The notes under the pieces were generated by a model that searched no databases, was not told the DNA's origin, and was given only the letters and a program-made list of their open reading frames with translations. Of a DNA stretch of 64,000 nucleotides, positions 57,468 through 64,000 are shown one piece after another. Source of the stretch: Acidobacteriota bacterium. Lineage in GTDB: Bacteria; Acidobacteriota; Blastocatellia; Pyrinomonadales; Pyrinomonadaceae. Numbering within the stretch: position 1 is the stretch's first letter; each line of letters begins with the position of its first letter. A program made the translations under genes and the position numbers. The stretch spans positions 123,767 to 187,766 of the forward strand of contig QHXN01000009.1 of the NCBI GenBank assembly GCA_003222975.1. Direction: 5' to 3'.

Positions 57468-59711
57468 TTGACCCCCGCGAACAACAGCGACACGAACGGG
57501 CCAGCGCCCGACGAGGCCGACATCTATCAGGCCGAGCTGCTCGACGCCGAGATACACCTCACAATTGACACGGGCGACGGCGGCAAGCGGCGCGGCTGGC
57601 TCTTCTACCTGCACATCCTCGCCTTCGTCTTCGGCGCGGGGCTGCTCGTCCTGCTCGTCCGCGAGGTCGGCGTCGCGCCCGTCTTCGACGCGCTCAGGCA
57701 GGTCGGCGGCGGCTTCTTCGTCCTGCTCGCCATCGCCGCCGCGCGCCACTGCCTGCGCACCTTCTCGATGAGCCTCGCCGTCGCGCCTGAACACCGCCGC
57801 TTCACCTTCTGGCAGGCCTTCACGACGCGCCTCGCCGGCGAGACCATCAGCTTCTTCACCTTCACCGGCCCCGTGCTCGGCGAGGCGACGAAGGCCGCGC
57901 TCCTGCGCAAGCGAGTGCCGCTCGCCTCCGGCGTGCAGGCGCTCGCCGTTGACAACCTGCTCTACAACCTCTCGGTGGCCGTCTTCATCTCCAGCGGCGC
58001 GTGCGTCATGCTCGCGACCTACCGTCTGCCCGCCGGGGCGCGTGTGCCCCTCGTCGTCATCGCCGCCGGCATGACGCTCGTCATCGTCGCCGTCTCGGTG
58101 GCGGTCGTCAGCGACATGATGCCCGTGACGGCTGCCGTGGACTACCTCATCCGCCGCCGCGTCAAGGGCCGCTGGCTCGCCTCGAAGCGCGAGCACTTCC
58201 GGCGCGTCGAGGCGAACGTGTACGACTTCTACAAGCACCGCCCGGCGGCCTTCTTCGCGATGTTCGCGTGCGACTTCCTCGCGCACGCCACCACGGTCGC
58301 CGAGGTTTACATCGTGTTCGGCATGCTCGGCTTTGAGCCTTCGGCGCGCGTGGCGTACATTATTGACTCGCTGACGAAGGTCGTGAACCTCGTGTTCGGC
58401 TTCGTGCCCGCCACCATCGGCGTTTACGAGGGCGGCACGGGCTTCATCCTGCGCACGCTCGGCTACGCCACGCTGACGGGCGTGACCATCGGCATCGTCC
58501 GCAAGGCCTCGATGATCGTCTGGGCGCTCATCGGGCTGGCGATGCTCGTCCGCCACACCGCGCCCGACGCCGCGCGCAAACTTTTCGACCGGCATCCGAG
58601 GCTCCGCCAACTTATGGACAACCTGGTTCTCTCGAACATGACACACCGCCCGGCGCGCACCTTCGTCAGCGTGCTCGGCGTCGGCGTCGGCGTCCTGCTC
58701 ATCGTCTTCACCGTCGGACTGGCGCATGGGGTCTTACGCGAGCGCGGGCGGCGCGAGTCGGAGGTCGGCGCGGAGATCATGATGCGCGCCTCCGGCACGA
58801 CGGGCATGAGCGGCACGCAGCGCTTCACGCTGCCGGTCGCGCGCGCCGACGAGGTTCAGAAGATCGCGGGCGTGCGCGTCGCCGTCGCCGTCGGGCAGAA
58901 CACCGACGCGAGCGACACAGGCTTCGGCCTGCGCGTGGTTGACGGCGTCGAGTTCGAGCGCTACGCGCGCCTTTCCGGCATCCACATCGTCGAGGGGCGC
59001 GCGCTCGAAGGCGGCGACGAGGCCATCGTTGACACGGTCTGGAGTGGCGAGCACAAGGCGAAGGCCGGCGACCGCGTCAAGGTGTTCGGGCGCGAGTTTG
59101 AGCTTGTCGGCATCTATGAGCCGCCCGGCGGCGGTCGCATCAAGATTCCGCTCGCGACGATGCAGGATCAGGTCGGGAGCACAGGCTTCTGCACCGCAAT
59201 ACTCGTCTCGTGCGCGAACCCTTCTGAGCAGGAGGCGGTCGCCGCGCGCATACATGAGGCATTCCCCGACGACCAGATCATCTTCACGCGCGACCTGCCG
59301 GAGCTTTACGCCACGGGCGTCCCCGCGCTCAACGTCTTTATAGACGTGGTGGTCGGCGTCGCCGCGGTCATCAGCCTGCTCGTCATCCTGCTCGCCATGT
59401 ACACGACCGTCACCGAGCGCACGCGCCAGATCGGCGTCTTGAAGTCGCTCGGCATGTCGAGCGCGGGCGTGGCCTGGATCATCGAGCAGGAGGCGCTGGT
59501 CGTCAGCCTCCTCGGCGTGCTCGTGGGCTTCGCGCTCACGCTCGCCGCGCGCGCGGTCGTGATGCGCCTGACCTCGCTCACCGTGGACATCGAGCCGCGC
59601 TGGCTCCTCGTCTCGCTCCTCATCGGACTACTCGGCGGCACAGTCGGCGCACTCTACCCGGCCTTGCGTGCGGCGCGGCAGGACGCGGTCGAGGCTTTGA
59701 GCTACGAGTAA
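57468..59711 (+). CDS. Fusion of a flippase-like (LPG-synthase-TM) domain with a MacB/FtsX-type permease
   Basis: A 747-residue membrane protein (TTG start). Residues about 42-370 resemble the lysylphosphatidylglycerol-synthase-type flippase domain: VFDALRQVGGGFFVLLAIAA, LAGETISFFTFTGPVLGEAT and FVPATIGVYEGGTGFILRTL. From residue 383 (MDNLVLSNMTHRPARTFVSV) it is an ABC-permease of the MacB/FtsX type: TM, a large periplasmic core (MSGTQRFTLPVARADEVQKI, VEGRALEGGDEAIVDT), then three helices with TERTRQIGVLKSLGMSSAG and a C-terminal PALRAARQDAVEALSYE. There is no stop or frameshift between the parts. No ATPase gene is adjacent. Lipid flipping or export with a separate ATPase is plausible. An alternative start at 58614 would give the permease alone. 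Confidence 0.85.
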   Translation: MTPANNSDTNGPAPDEADIYQAELLDAEIHLTIDTGDGGKRRGWLFYLHILAFVFGAGLLVLLVREVGVAPVFDALRQVGGGFFVLLAIAAARHCLRTFSMSLAVAPEHRRFTFWQAFTTRLAGETISFFTFTGPVLGEATKAALLRKRVPLASGVQALAVDNLLYNLSVAVFISSGACVMLATYRLPAGARVPLVVIAAGMTLVIVAVSVAVVSDMMPVTAAVDYLIRRRVKGRWLASKREHFRRVEANVYDFYKHRPAAFFAMFACDFLAHATTVAEVYIVFGMLGFEPSARVAYIIDSLTKVVNLVFGFVPATIGVYEGGTGFILRTLGYATLTGVTIGIVRKASMIVWALIGLAMLVRHTAPDAARKLFDRHPRLRQLMDNLVLSNMTHRPARTFVSVLGVGVGVLLIVFTVGLAHGVLRERGRRESEVGAEIMMRASGTTGMSGTQRFTLPVARADEVQKIAGVRVAVAVGQNTDASDTGFGLRVVDGVEFERYARLSGIHIVEGRALEGGDEAIVDTVWSGEHKAKAGDRVKVFGREFELVGIYEPPGGGRIKIPLATMQDQVGSTGFCTAILVSCANPSEQEAVAARIHEAFPDDQIIFTRDLPELYATGVPALNVFIDVVVGVAAVISLLVILLAMYTTVTERTRQIGVLKSLGMSSAGVAWIIEQEALVVSLLGVLVGFALTLAARAVVMRLTSLTVDIEPRWLLVSLLIGLLGGTVGALYPALRAARQDAVEALSYE

Positions 59712-61414
59712 AGATTCCGAATCAACCACGCACGAGCCATGAAAGTGCCGGGCCACTCCACGTCGGGCGTGATCGCTTCGGCGCGCACTTCGCGCTGGGC
59801 GCGGGCGATGAAGTTCTCGATGTCGGGGATGGTGCGCGGGAGCGCGCCGGAGAGGTCGCGGTAGCCTTCGGGAGTGACGACCACGTCGTCCTCGATCCTC
59901 ACGCCTATCCCGCGGTACTTCTCGAAGGCGGGGCGCACGGCGGCGATGAACTTTTCGTTTTCGGGCGTCCGTGGCAAGTAGTCGAGCGCGTCGGGGCGTA
60001 TGTAGATGCCCGGCTCGACGGTGAAGACCACGCCTGCATCCAGCTTCACACCGGGCACGCCTACGTCGTGGACGTTCATGCCGAGGTAGTGCGAGGTTCC
60101 GTGCATGAACCAGACACGGTACTGCGTGCCGTTCTTGTCGGTGATGAGGCCGAGGCGGAGCAGGCCGTCTTTAATGACTTCGAGCGCCGCGTTGTGAACG
60201 TCGCTCAGGTTCGCGCCGGGGCGGACGGCCTTGAAGCCCGCTTCCTGCGCGGCGAGGACGATGTTGTAAACGTCCGCCTGCTCTTTGCTGAACTTGCCGT
60301 TGACGGGGAAGGTGCGCGTCACGTCGGCGCTGTAGTGTCCGAATTCCGCGCCCGCGTCAATCAGCATGAGGTCGCCTGGATGGACGCGCCCCTGCGACTC
60401 CTCGTAGTGGAGCGTGGTCGCGTCGGGGCCGCAGCCGACGATGTTCGGGTAGCCCCAGTTGTCCGCGTTGCGGCGCTTGAAGGTGTAGTCAATCTCGGCC
60501 TCGACCTCGTACTCCCATGCGGCGCGCGAGGCGACGGCCTGCGCGCGCTCGTGCCCCTCGATGCTGATGTCAACCGCGTGCTGCAAGAGCGCCAGCTCCG
60601 AAGGCGACTTGCGCATGCGCATCTCGGCGAAGACGGGCCAGGCCGTGCGCACGTTAAGGCCCGTCGCAGACTTTGCCCAAGTAGCCGCGAACTCCTGCTC
60701 CTGCCTGTACTCGCGGCTATTCTCGCCGCCGGGCAGCACGAGGTAGAGCAAAGCCTCGTTCTTCTCCATCGCCGCGAACAGACTCTCGAAGCCTGTGGGC
60801 GCTGCCTGCGCCGTCGCCGTCTGGCCGGATGGTTGAGTCGCTGGCTGCGCCGCGCCCGTAGTATGCCTGGACGAGAGAAGTATCGCGTCTATCTGCGGGC
60901 GGTAGGCGCGGTGCGTGCGTATGGCACGCATGAAAGGCTCGAACTCTTTGGCCTCCCAGATTTCGCCCACGCCGGAAATTTGCCGGGCCTCTTCCGGGCC
61001 GTACATGTGGCCCGTCCAGGTCTCCGCCGCCGGGTTGCGCCGCGGCAGGAAGAGGATTTCTCGCGTCTCAGTGTTTCCGGGCAGGAGGACGAGCGTCGCG
61101 TCCTTCTGGTTCAGGTTCGTCAGGTAGAAGAGGTCGTTCTCCTGTCGGAACTCGTAGTCCACGTCGTTCGTGTAAACGCGCGGCTCGGCGCTGAACATGA
61201 CGAGTATAGAGTTCGGCCCCAACTTCTCGGCCACGCGCTCGCGTCTCGCCCTGAGTTCGGCCACGCGCTCCTCGTCCTTGAAGACGGGCGCGGGCGGCGC
61301 TTCACGGATGACCGGCGGCGCTGACGCGCGCACGCGAGCGTTGACCGCGTCCGCGCCGGGCGCGAGGCTGACGCAAAAAGAGATGAACACCGCGGCGGTT
61401 AGCGACCAGCCCAT
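59702..61414 (-). CDS. Xaa-Pro aminopeptidase (M24B, secreted)
   Basis: A 570-residue enzyme from the ATG at 61414 (MGWSLTAAVFISFC); TTG at 61432 or 61459 is also possible. A signal peptide is followed by the N-terminal aminopeptidase-P domain (ILVMFSAEPRVYTNDVDYEF, RQENDLFYLTN) and the M24 pita-bread fold. The metal ligands are IDAGAEFGHYSADVTRTFP, HGTSHYLGMNVHD, FTVEPGIYIR and GIRIEDDVVVT. It cleaves N-terminal residues before proline. A Gln/Thr-rich insertion (about 200-225) is not part of the fold. Its stop overlaps the end of the convergent fusion gene by 10 nt. Confidence 0.92.
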   Translation of the reverse strand: MGWSLTAAVFISFCVSLAPGADAVNARVRASAPPVIREAPPAPVFKDEERVAELRARRERVAEKLGPNSILVMFSAEPRVYTNDVDYEFRQENDLFYLTNLNQKDATLVLLPGNTETREILFLPRRNPAAETWTGHMYGPEEARQISGVGEIWEAKEFEPFMRAIRTHRAYRPQIDAILLSSRHTTGAAQPATQPSGQTATAQAAPTGFESLFAAMEKNEALLYLVLPGGENSREYRQEQEFAATWAKSATGLNVRTAWPVFAEMRMRKSPSELALLQHAVDISIEGHERAQAVASRAAWEYEVEAEIDYTFKRRNADNWGYPNIVGCGPDATTLHYEESQGRVHPGDLMLIDAGAEFGHYSADVTRTFPVNGKFSKEQADVYNIVLAAQEAGFKAVRPGANLSDVHNAALEVIKDGLLRLGLITDKNGTQYRVWFMHGTSHYLGMNVHDVGVPGVKLDAGVVFTVEPGIYIRPDALDYLPRTPENEKFIAAVRPAFEKYRGIGVRIEDDVVVTPEGYRDLSGALPRTIPDIENFIARAQREVRAEAITPDVEWPGTFMARAWLIRNLYS

Positions 61415-61508
61415 GAAGCTGCTTCTTCTCAAAGTTGATTCAAACCTCCGCGCCCTCAATGTCGAAGGCGGTTTTTATTTGATGAGGATGATGAGACAAA
61501 CGACGGCG

Positions 61509-61757
61509 TTACGAGATAGGCTCTAAACGCTGCTCATTCTGTACCACGACGGTCGGGTTTGGATTCGGTTCGGGCACTGGCAGTTTCTGCTCGCCGAGCA
61601 GGGCGAGGTGCTCTTCCATCCCCCACCTGGCCTTGTACAGACAGTCTTCAATCGAGTGGCCGACGCCCGTGAACCCTTCCAGGTCAGGCGAGTAAAAGCC
61701 GAAGAAGTTCGGGTCTTCAGTCGCCTCGATGACGAGTGAGTATCTCAGCTCAAGCAT
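61509..61757 (-). CDS. hicB: HicB-family antitoxin
   Basis: An 82-residue protein, mainly the HicB N-terminal RNase H-like fold: ELRYSLVIEATEDPNFFGFY, SPDLEGFTGVGHSIEDCLY and KARWGMEEHLALLGEQ. The C-terminal DNA-binding domain of long HicB is absent, as in the short family. It should bind HicA and stop its RNase action. It lies 5 nt after the restored hicA stop codon (61763-61765), the usual hicA-hicB order. AAGG lies about 4 nt before its ATG. Confidence 0.85.
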   Translation of the reverse strand: MLELRYSLVIEATEDPNFFGFYSPDLEGFTGVGHSIEDCLYKARWGMEEHLALLGEQKLPVPEPNPNPTVVVQNEQRLEPIS

Positions 61758-61762
61758 TGCCT

Positions 61763-61967
61763 TCAGTCCTTATTCTTGATTCCGGCGGCCTTCAAGATCG
61801 CGTGACAGGTGCCGTTCGGCACGTCCTTCGAGCCGTGTCGAGCCGTGGTAGTCAACGCGAATAAACCTGTCGTAGCCCGGCTTGCCATAATAACGTATCG
61901 AGCCTTTCTCTTTCACCAGCCGGAAGCCGTTCTTTTCAAGCAGTCGTACCAGCTCGCTGAATTTCAT
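61763..61967 (-). pseudogene. hicA: hicA toxin, frameshifted by a 10-bp tandem duplication
   Basis: The frame starts MKFSELVRLLEKNGFRLVKE and KGSIRYYGKPG, a good HicA (double-stranded-RNA-binding-like mRNA interferase) N-terminus with its catalytic His region YHGS. At 61828-61847 the plus strand has TCGAGCCGTG twice in tandem. Because of this 10-bp insertion the reading shifts and ends after RRNQE at 61770. Removing one copy restores YHGSKDVPNGTCHAILKAAG and ends at 61763, as in intact HicA (64 residues). The gene is therefore probably inactive, or reversible by loss of one copy. It is 12 nt downstream of the gamma-glutamyltransferase gene. Confidence 0.9.
61828..61847. repeat. 10-bp perfect tandem duplication inside hicA
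   Basis: TCGAGCCGTG occurs at 61828-61837 and again at 61838-61847. It is the sole cause of the hicA frameshift. Confidence 0.97.
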
Positions 61968-61979
61968 CGGCGTTTATGC

Positions 61980-63734
61980 TCAGTACCCGACCGGCTCGCC
62001 GCTGCCGCGCGGGTCGCTCGCGCCGAGACGGACGCCGGTCTTCTCCTCGATCATGATGCCCTGTGCGTCGCCCATGTAGCGCGGCTTCGCGTTGAGCTTG
62101 TGGCCGCGCTCTTCGAGGGCGCGGAAGGTGTCGGCGCTCATGCCGTATGGCTCATAGACCAGTTCGTCCGGCAGCCATTGGTGATGTATGCGCGGCGCGT
62201 CAATGGCCTGCTGGATGTTCATGTCGAAATCTATGACGTTGATGATGATCTGCAAGACCGTGTTGATGATCGTCGGGCCGCCGGGGCTTCCGACGGCGAA
62301 CCAGAGCGAGCCGTCCTTGCGCAGGACGAAGGTCGGCGTCATGGCCGAGAGGGGCCGCTTGCGCGGCGCGACGGCGTTGCGCTCGCCCTGAATCAGCCCG
62401 AACATGTTCGGCGTGCCCGGCTTCGCCGCGAAGTCGTCCATCTCGTCGTTCATCAAAACGCCCGTGCCCTTCATCACGACCTTCGAGCCGTAGCTGTCAT
62501 TCAGCGTGTAGGTGTTCGAGACGCAGTTCCCTTCCGCGTCAACGACGGTGAAGTGCGTCGTCTCTTCCGACTCCGCGCCCGTCGGTCGCCCGGCCTTCAC
62601 CTCGGCGCTCGTCGAGGCGCGCTCCATCTTGATGCCTTTGCGCAGCCGCTCGGCGTAAGCCTTGTCAACGAGGCCGGCGACGGGGACGCTCACGAAGTCC
62701 GCGTCGCCCATGTACTCGGCGCGGTCGGCGAAGGCGCGGCGCATCGCCTCGGTCTCGACGTGGTAGCGCTCGGAGGCGGAAGCGCCCAGGTGTCGCAGGT
62801 CGAAGCCTTCGAGGATGTTCAGCATCTCGATGAGCACGGCCCCGCCCGACGAAGGCGGCGGCATCGAGATGACCTCGAAGCCGCGATACGTGCCGCGCAG
62901 CGGCTCGCGCTCCTTCGCGACGTAGCCCTTCATGTCTTCGCGCGTGATGAGGCCGCCGTGCGCGCGCATGTCCGCGGCGATGAGGCGGGCGGTCTGGCCC
63001 TCGTAAAACTCGCGCGCGCCGAAGCGCTGGAGGCGCGCGAACGTCGCCGCGAGTTCCGGCTGACGCCACACGTCGCCCTCGTTCCAGAACCTGCCGCCGT
63101 TCAGATAGACCTTCTTCGACTCCGGATAGAGTCCGAGTTCGTCCGCGTTGCCTTTCATCCCCCGCGCGGTGCTGTACGGCAGTGCGAACCCTTCGGCGGC
63201 GAGACGGCGCGCGGGTTCAATCAACTGCGCCCACGTCAATTTTCCTGAGCCGTACTTCCTGAGCGCCAGCGCCATCCCCGCGACCGTGCCCGGCACGCCC
63301 GGCGCTCGGTAGCCGACGAGTGACCCGCCCTCTCCCTTCTTCAGCTCGCCGCGCTCGTCGAGATAAACGTTGCGGTTGGCAGCGGCAGGGGCCATCTCGC
63401 GGTAGTCAATCGCCGTCGCGCGACCGTCGCGCGGGCGGATCATCATGAAGCCGCCGCCGCCGAGGTTGCCCGCCGCCGGGTACGTGACCGCGAGCGCGAA
63501 GGCAACGGCGATGGCTGCGTCAACGGCGTTACCGCCGCGCCGGAGGACTTCGACGCCAGCCTGCGACGCCAGCCTGCTCGTCGAGGCGACCATGCCGTGG
63601 CGCGCACGCACAGGCTCGCGCGAGGCCGCCCGCGCAACACCACTCTCGCGCGCGCCCTGCCACGTTGGCATGATCGGCGCGAAGAAGAAGACGGTGACGA
63701 GAAGCAGTCTGATGAAGAGATGTTTGGCTGACAT
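61980..63734 (-). CDS. ggt: Gamma-glutamyltransferase (glutathione hydrolase)
   Basis: A 584-residue exported enzyme that cleaves gamma-glutamyl bonds, for example of glutathione. The signal peptide is at 1-32. The N-terminal large-subunit signature is GMVASTSRLASQAGVEVLRR and GGNAVDAAIAVAFAL. Autocleavage creates the catalytic Thr of TTHFTVVDAEGN. The glutamate-binding loops are VSNTYTLNDSYGS and GSPGGPTIINTV. AAGGAT precedes the ATG. It ends 12 nt before hicA. Confidence 0.95.
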   Translation of the reverse strand: MSAKHLFIRLLLVTVFFFAPIMPTWQGARESGVARAASREPVRARHGMVASTSRLASQAGVEVLRRGGNAVDAAIAVAFALAVTYPAAGNLGGGGFMMIRPRDGRATAIDYREMAPAAANRNVYLDERGELKKGEGGSLVGYRAPGVPGTVAGMALALRKYGSGKLTWAQLIEPARRLAAEGFALPYSTARGMKGNADELGLYPESKKVYLNGGRFWNEGDVWRQPELAATFARLQRFGAREFYEGQTARLIAADMRAHGGLITREDMKGYVAKEREPLRGTYRGFEVISMPPPSSGGAVLIEMLNILEGFDLRHLGASASERYHVETEAMRRAFADRAEYMGDADFVSVPVAGLVDKAYAERLRKGIKMERASTSAEVKAGRPTGAESEETTHFTVVDAEGNCVSNTYTLNDSYGSKVVMKGTGVLMNDEMDDFAAKPGTPNMFGLIQGERNAVAPRKRPLSAMTPTFVLRKDGSLWFAVGSPGGPTIINTVLQIIINVIDFDMNIQQAIDAPRIHHQWLPDELVYEPYGMSADTFRALEERGHKLNAKPRYMGDAQGIMIEEKTGVRLGASDPRGSGEPVGY

Positions 63735-63788
63735 CGGTTTGATCCTTTTGAAAATGACGGCTGCCGATTGTGGTTTGCAAAATTTCCT

Positions 63789-63944
63789 TTATCTTCCGTA
63801 ACGGCTACCTGTGGGCAGATCGGATGGCTCTATCCTAGGTTTTTGGTCGATGAAGATAACCAAAGCCAAGAAGAAAAGAAAAAAGAGTATTAGCGCGGCA
63901 GCTATCACTGTTGCAATAATTTTCTCTCCGCGCTCACTCATCAT
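63789..63944 (-). CDS. Small single-helix membrane protein
   Basis: About 51 residues from the first of two tandem ATGs (63944 or 63941), with AAGGAG just upstream: MMSERGEKIIATVIAAALIL then a Phe-rich helix (FFLFFLALVIFID) and a short polar tail. One TM segment is clear. No family is recognised. It lies 54 nt upstream of the gamma-glutamyltransferase gene and could be co-transcribed with it. Confidence 0.6.
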   Translation of the reverse strand: MMSERGEKIIATVIAAALILFFLFFLALVIFIDQKPRIEPSDLPTGSRYGR

Positions 63945-64000
63945 CACTCTCCTTTCTTGGAATCGAAATCCCTTCCTCCAGATCAACAGCAGGGCCTCAC

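Noticed and set aside
61770..61967. Intact HicA with a novel C-terminus
   Set aside because: The novel tail starts exactly at a 10-bp tandem duplication; removal of one copy restores the family C-terminus.

Overview
The window is GC-rich, gene-dense bacterial chromosome from a Gram-negative aerobe. The protein styles fit Acidobacteriota, perhaps class Blastocatellia: Pro/Thr-linked secreted enzymes, 'carboxypeptidase regulatory-like' lipoproteins, octaheme cytochromes beside cox genes, and a BchH-type chelatase. That placement is inference from recall; no 16S rRNA or marker tree is available here. Most genes lie on the minus strand.

Layout. 1-2.8 kb: the 5' two thirds of mutS behind an Mrr-like gene. 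3-10 kb: a Gly/Ser-rich secreted protein, FtsH, small membrane and stress proteins, a BNR-repeat exoprotein and a ferredoxin. 10.1-26.3 kb: one long minus-strand respiratory cluster. In transcription order it holds a Rieske protein, split cytochrome b, an octaheme c-type cytochrome, a lipoprotein, heme O synthase, cytochrome oxidase subunits II, I, III, III' and IV, and small accessory proteins (two CPMC/zinc-ribbon proteins, a winged helix protein, DUF420, and a HEAT plus lipoyl-like protein). 26.5-36.9 kb: a glutaredoxin, a PQQ-type sugar dehydrogenase, and a magnesium-chelatase-like cluster. In that cluster the large H subunit is cut in two and the halves are in inverted order. 37-41 kb: gap-pgk-tpiA-secG followed by tRNA-Leu(GAG). 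41-64 kb: a TolC-like protein, a glycosyltransferase, PBP4, prepilin peptidase, a histidine kinase, a UbiD/flavoprotein pair, an M16 peptidase pair, an FHA-protease, a flippase-permease fusion, an aminopeptidase P, a HicAB locus with broken hicA, and a gamma-glutamyltransferase.

The most striking structure is not a gene. Eleven intergenic elements share one design: two arms made of short tandem units (usually 7 nt), arranged as inverted repeats around a loop. The unit sequence differs between elements (ACGGTTY, TCAGCNN, CTAGATR, TTTNNGA, CACAGRGR and others). Ten of the eleven begin inside, or within about 10 nt of, the stop codon of a neighbouring gene. Several run almost up to the next start codon, so they replace the usual operon spacer. 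Five of the eleven sit inside the respiratory cluster and two inside the glycolytic operon.

The other lead findings are the split, order-inverted bchH, the combined bc-octaheme-oxidase cluster, the flippase-like/MacB-FtsX fusion, and hicA broken by a 10-bp tandem duplication.
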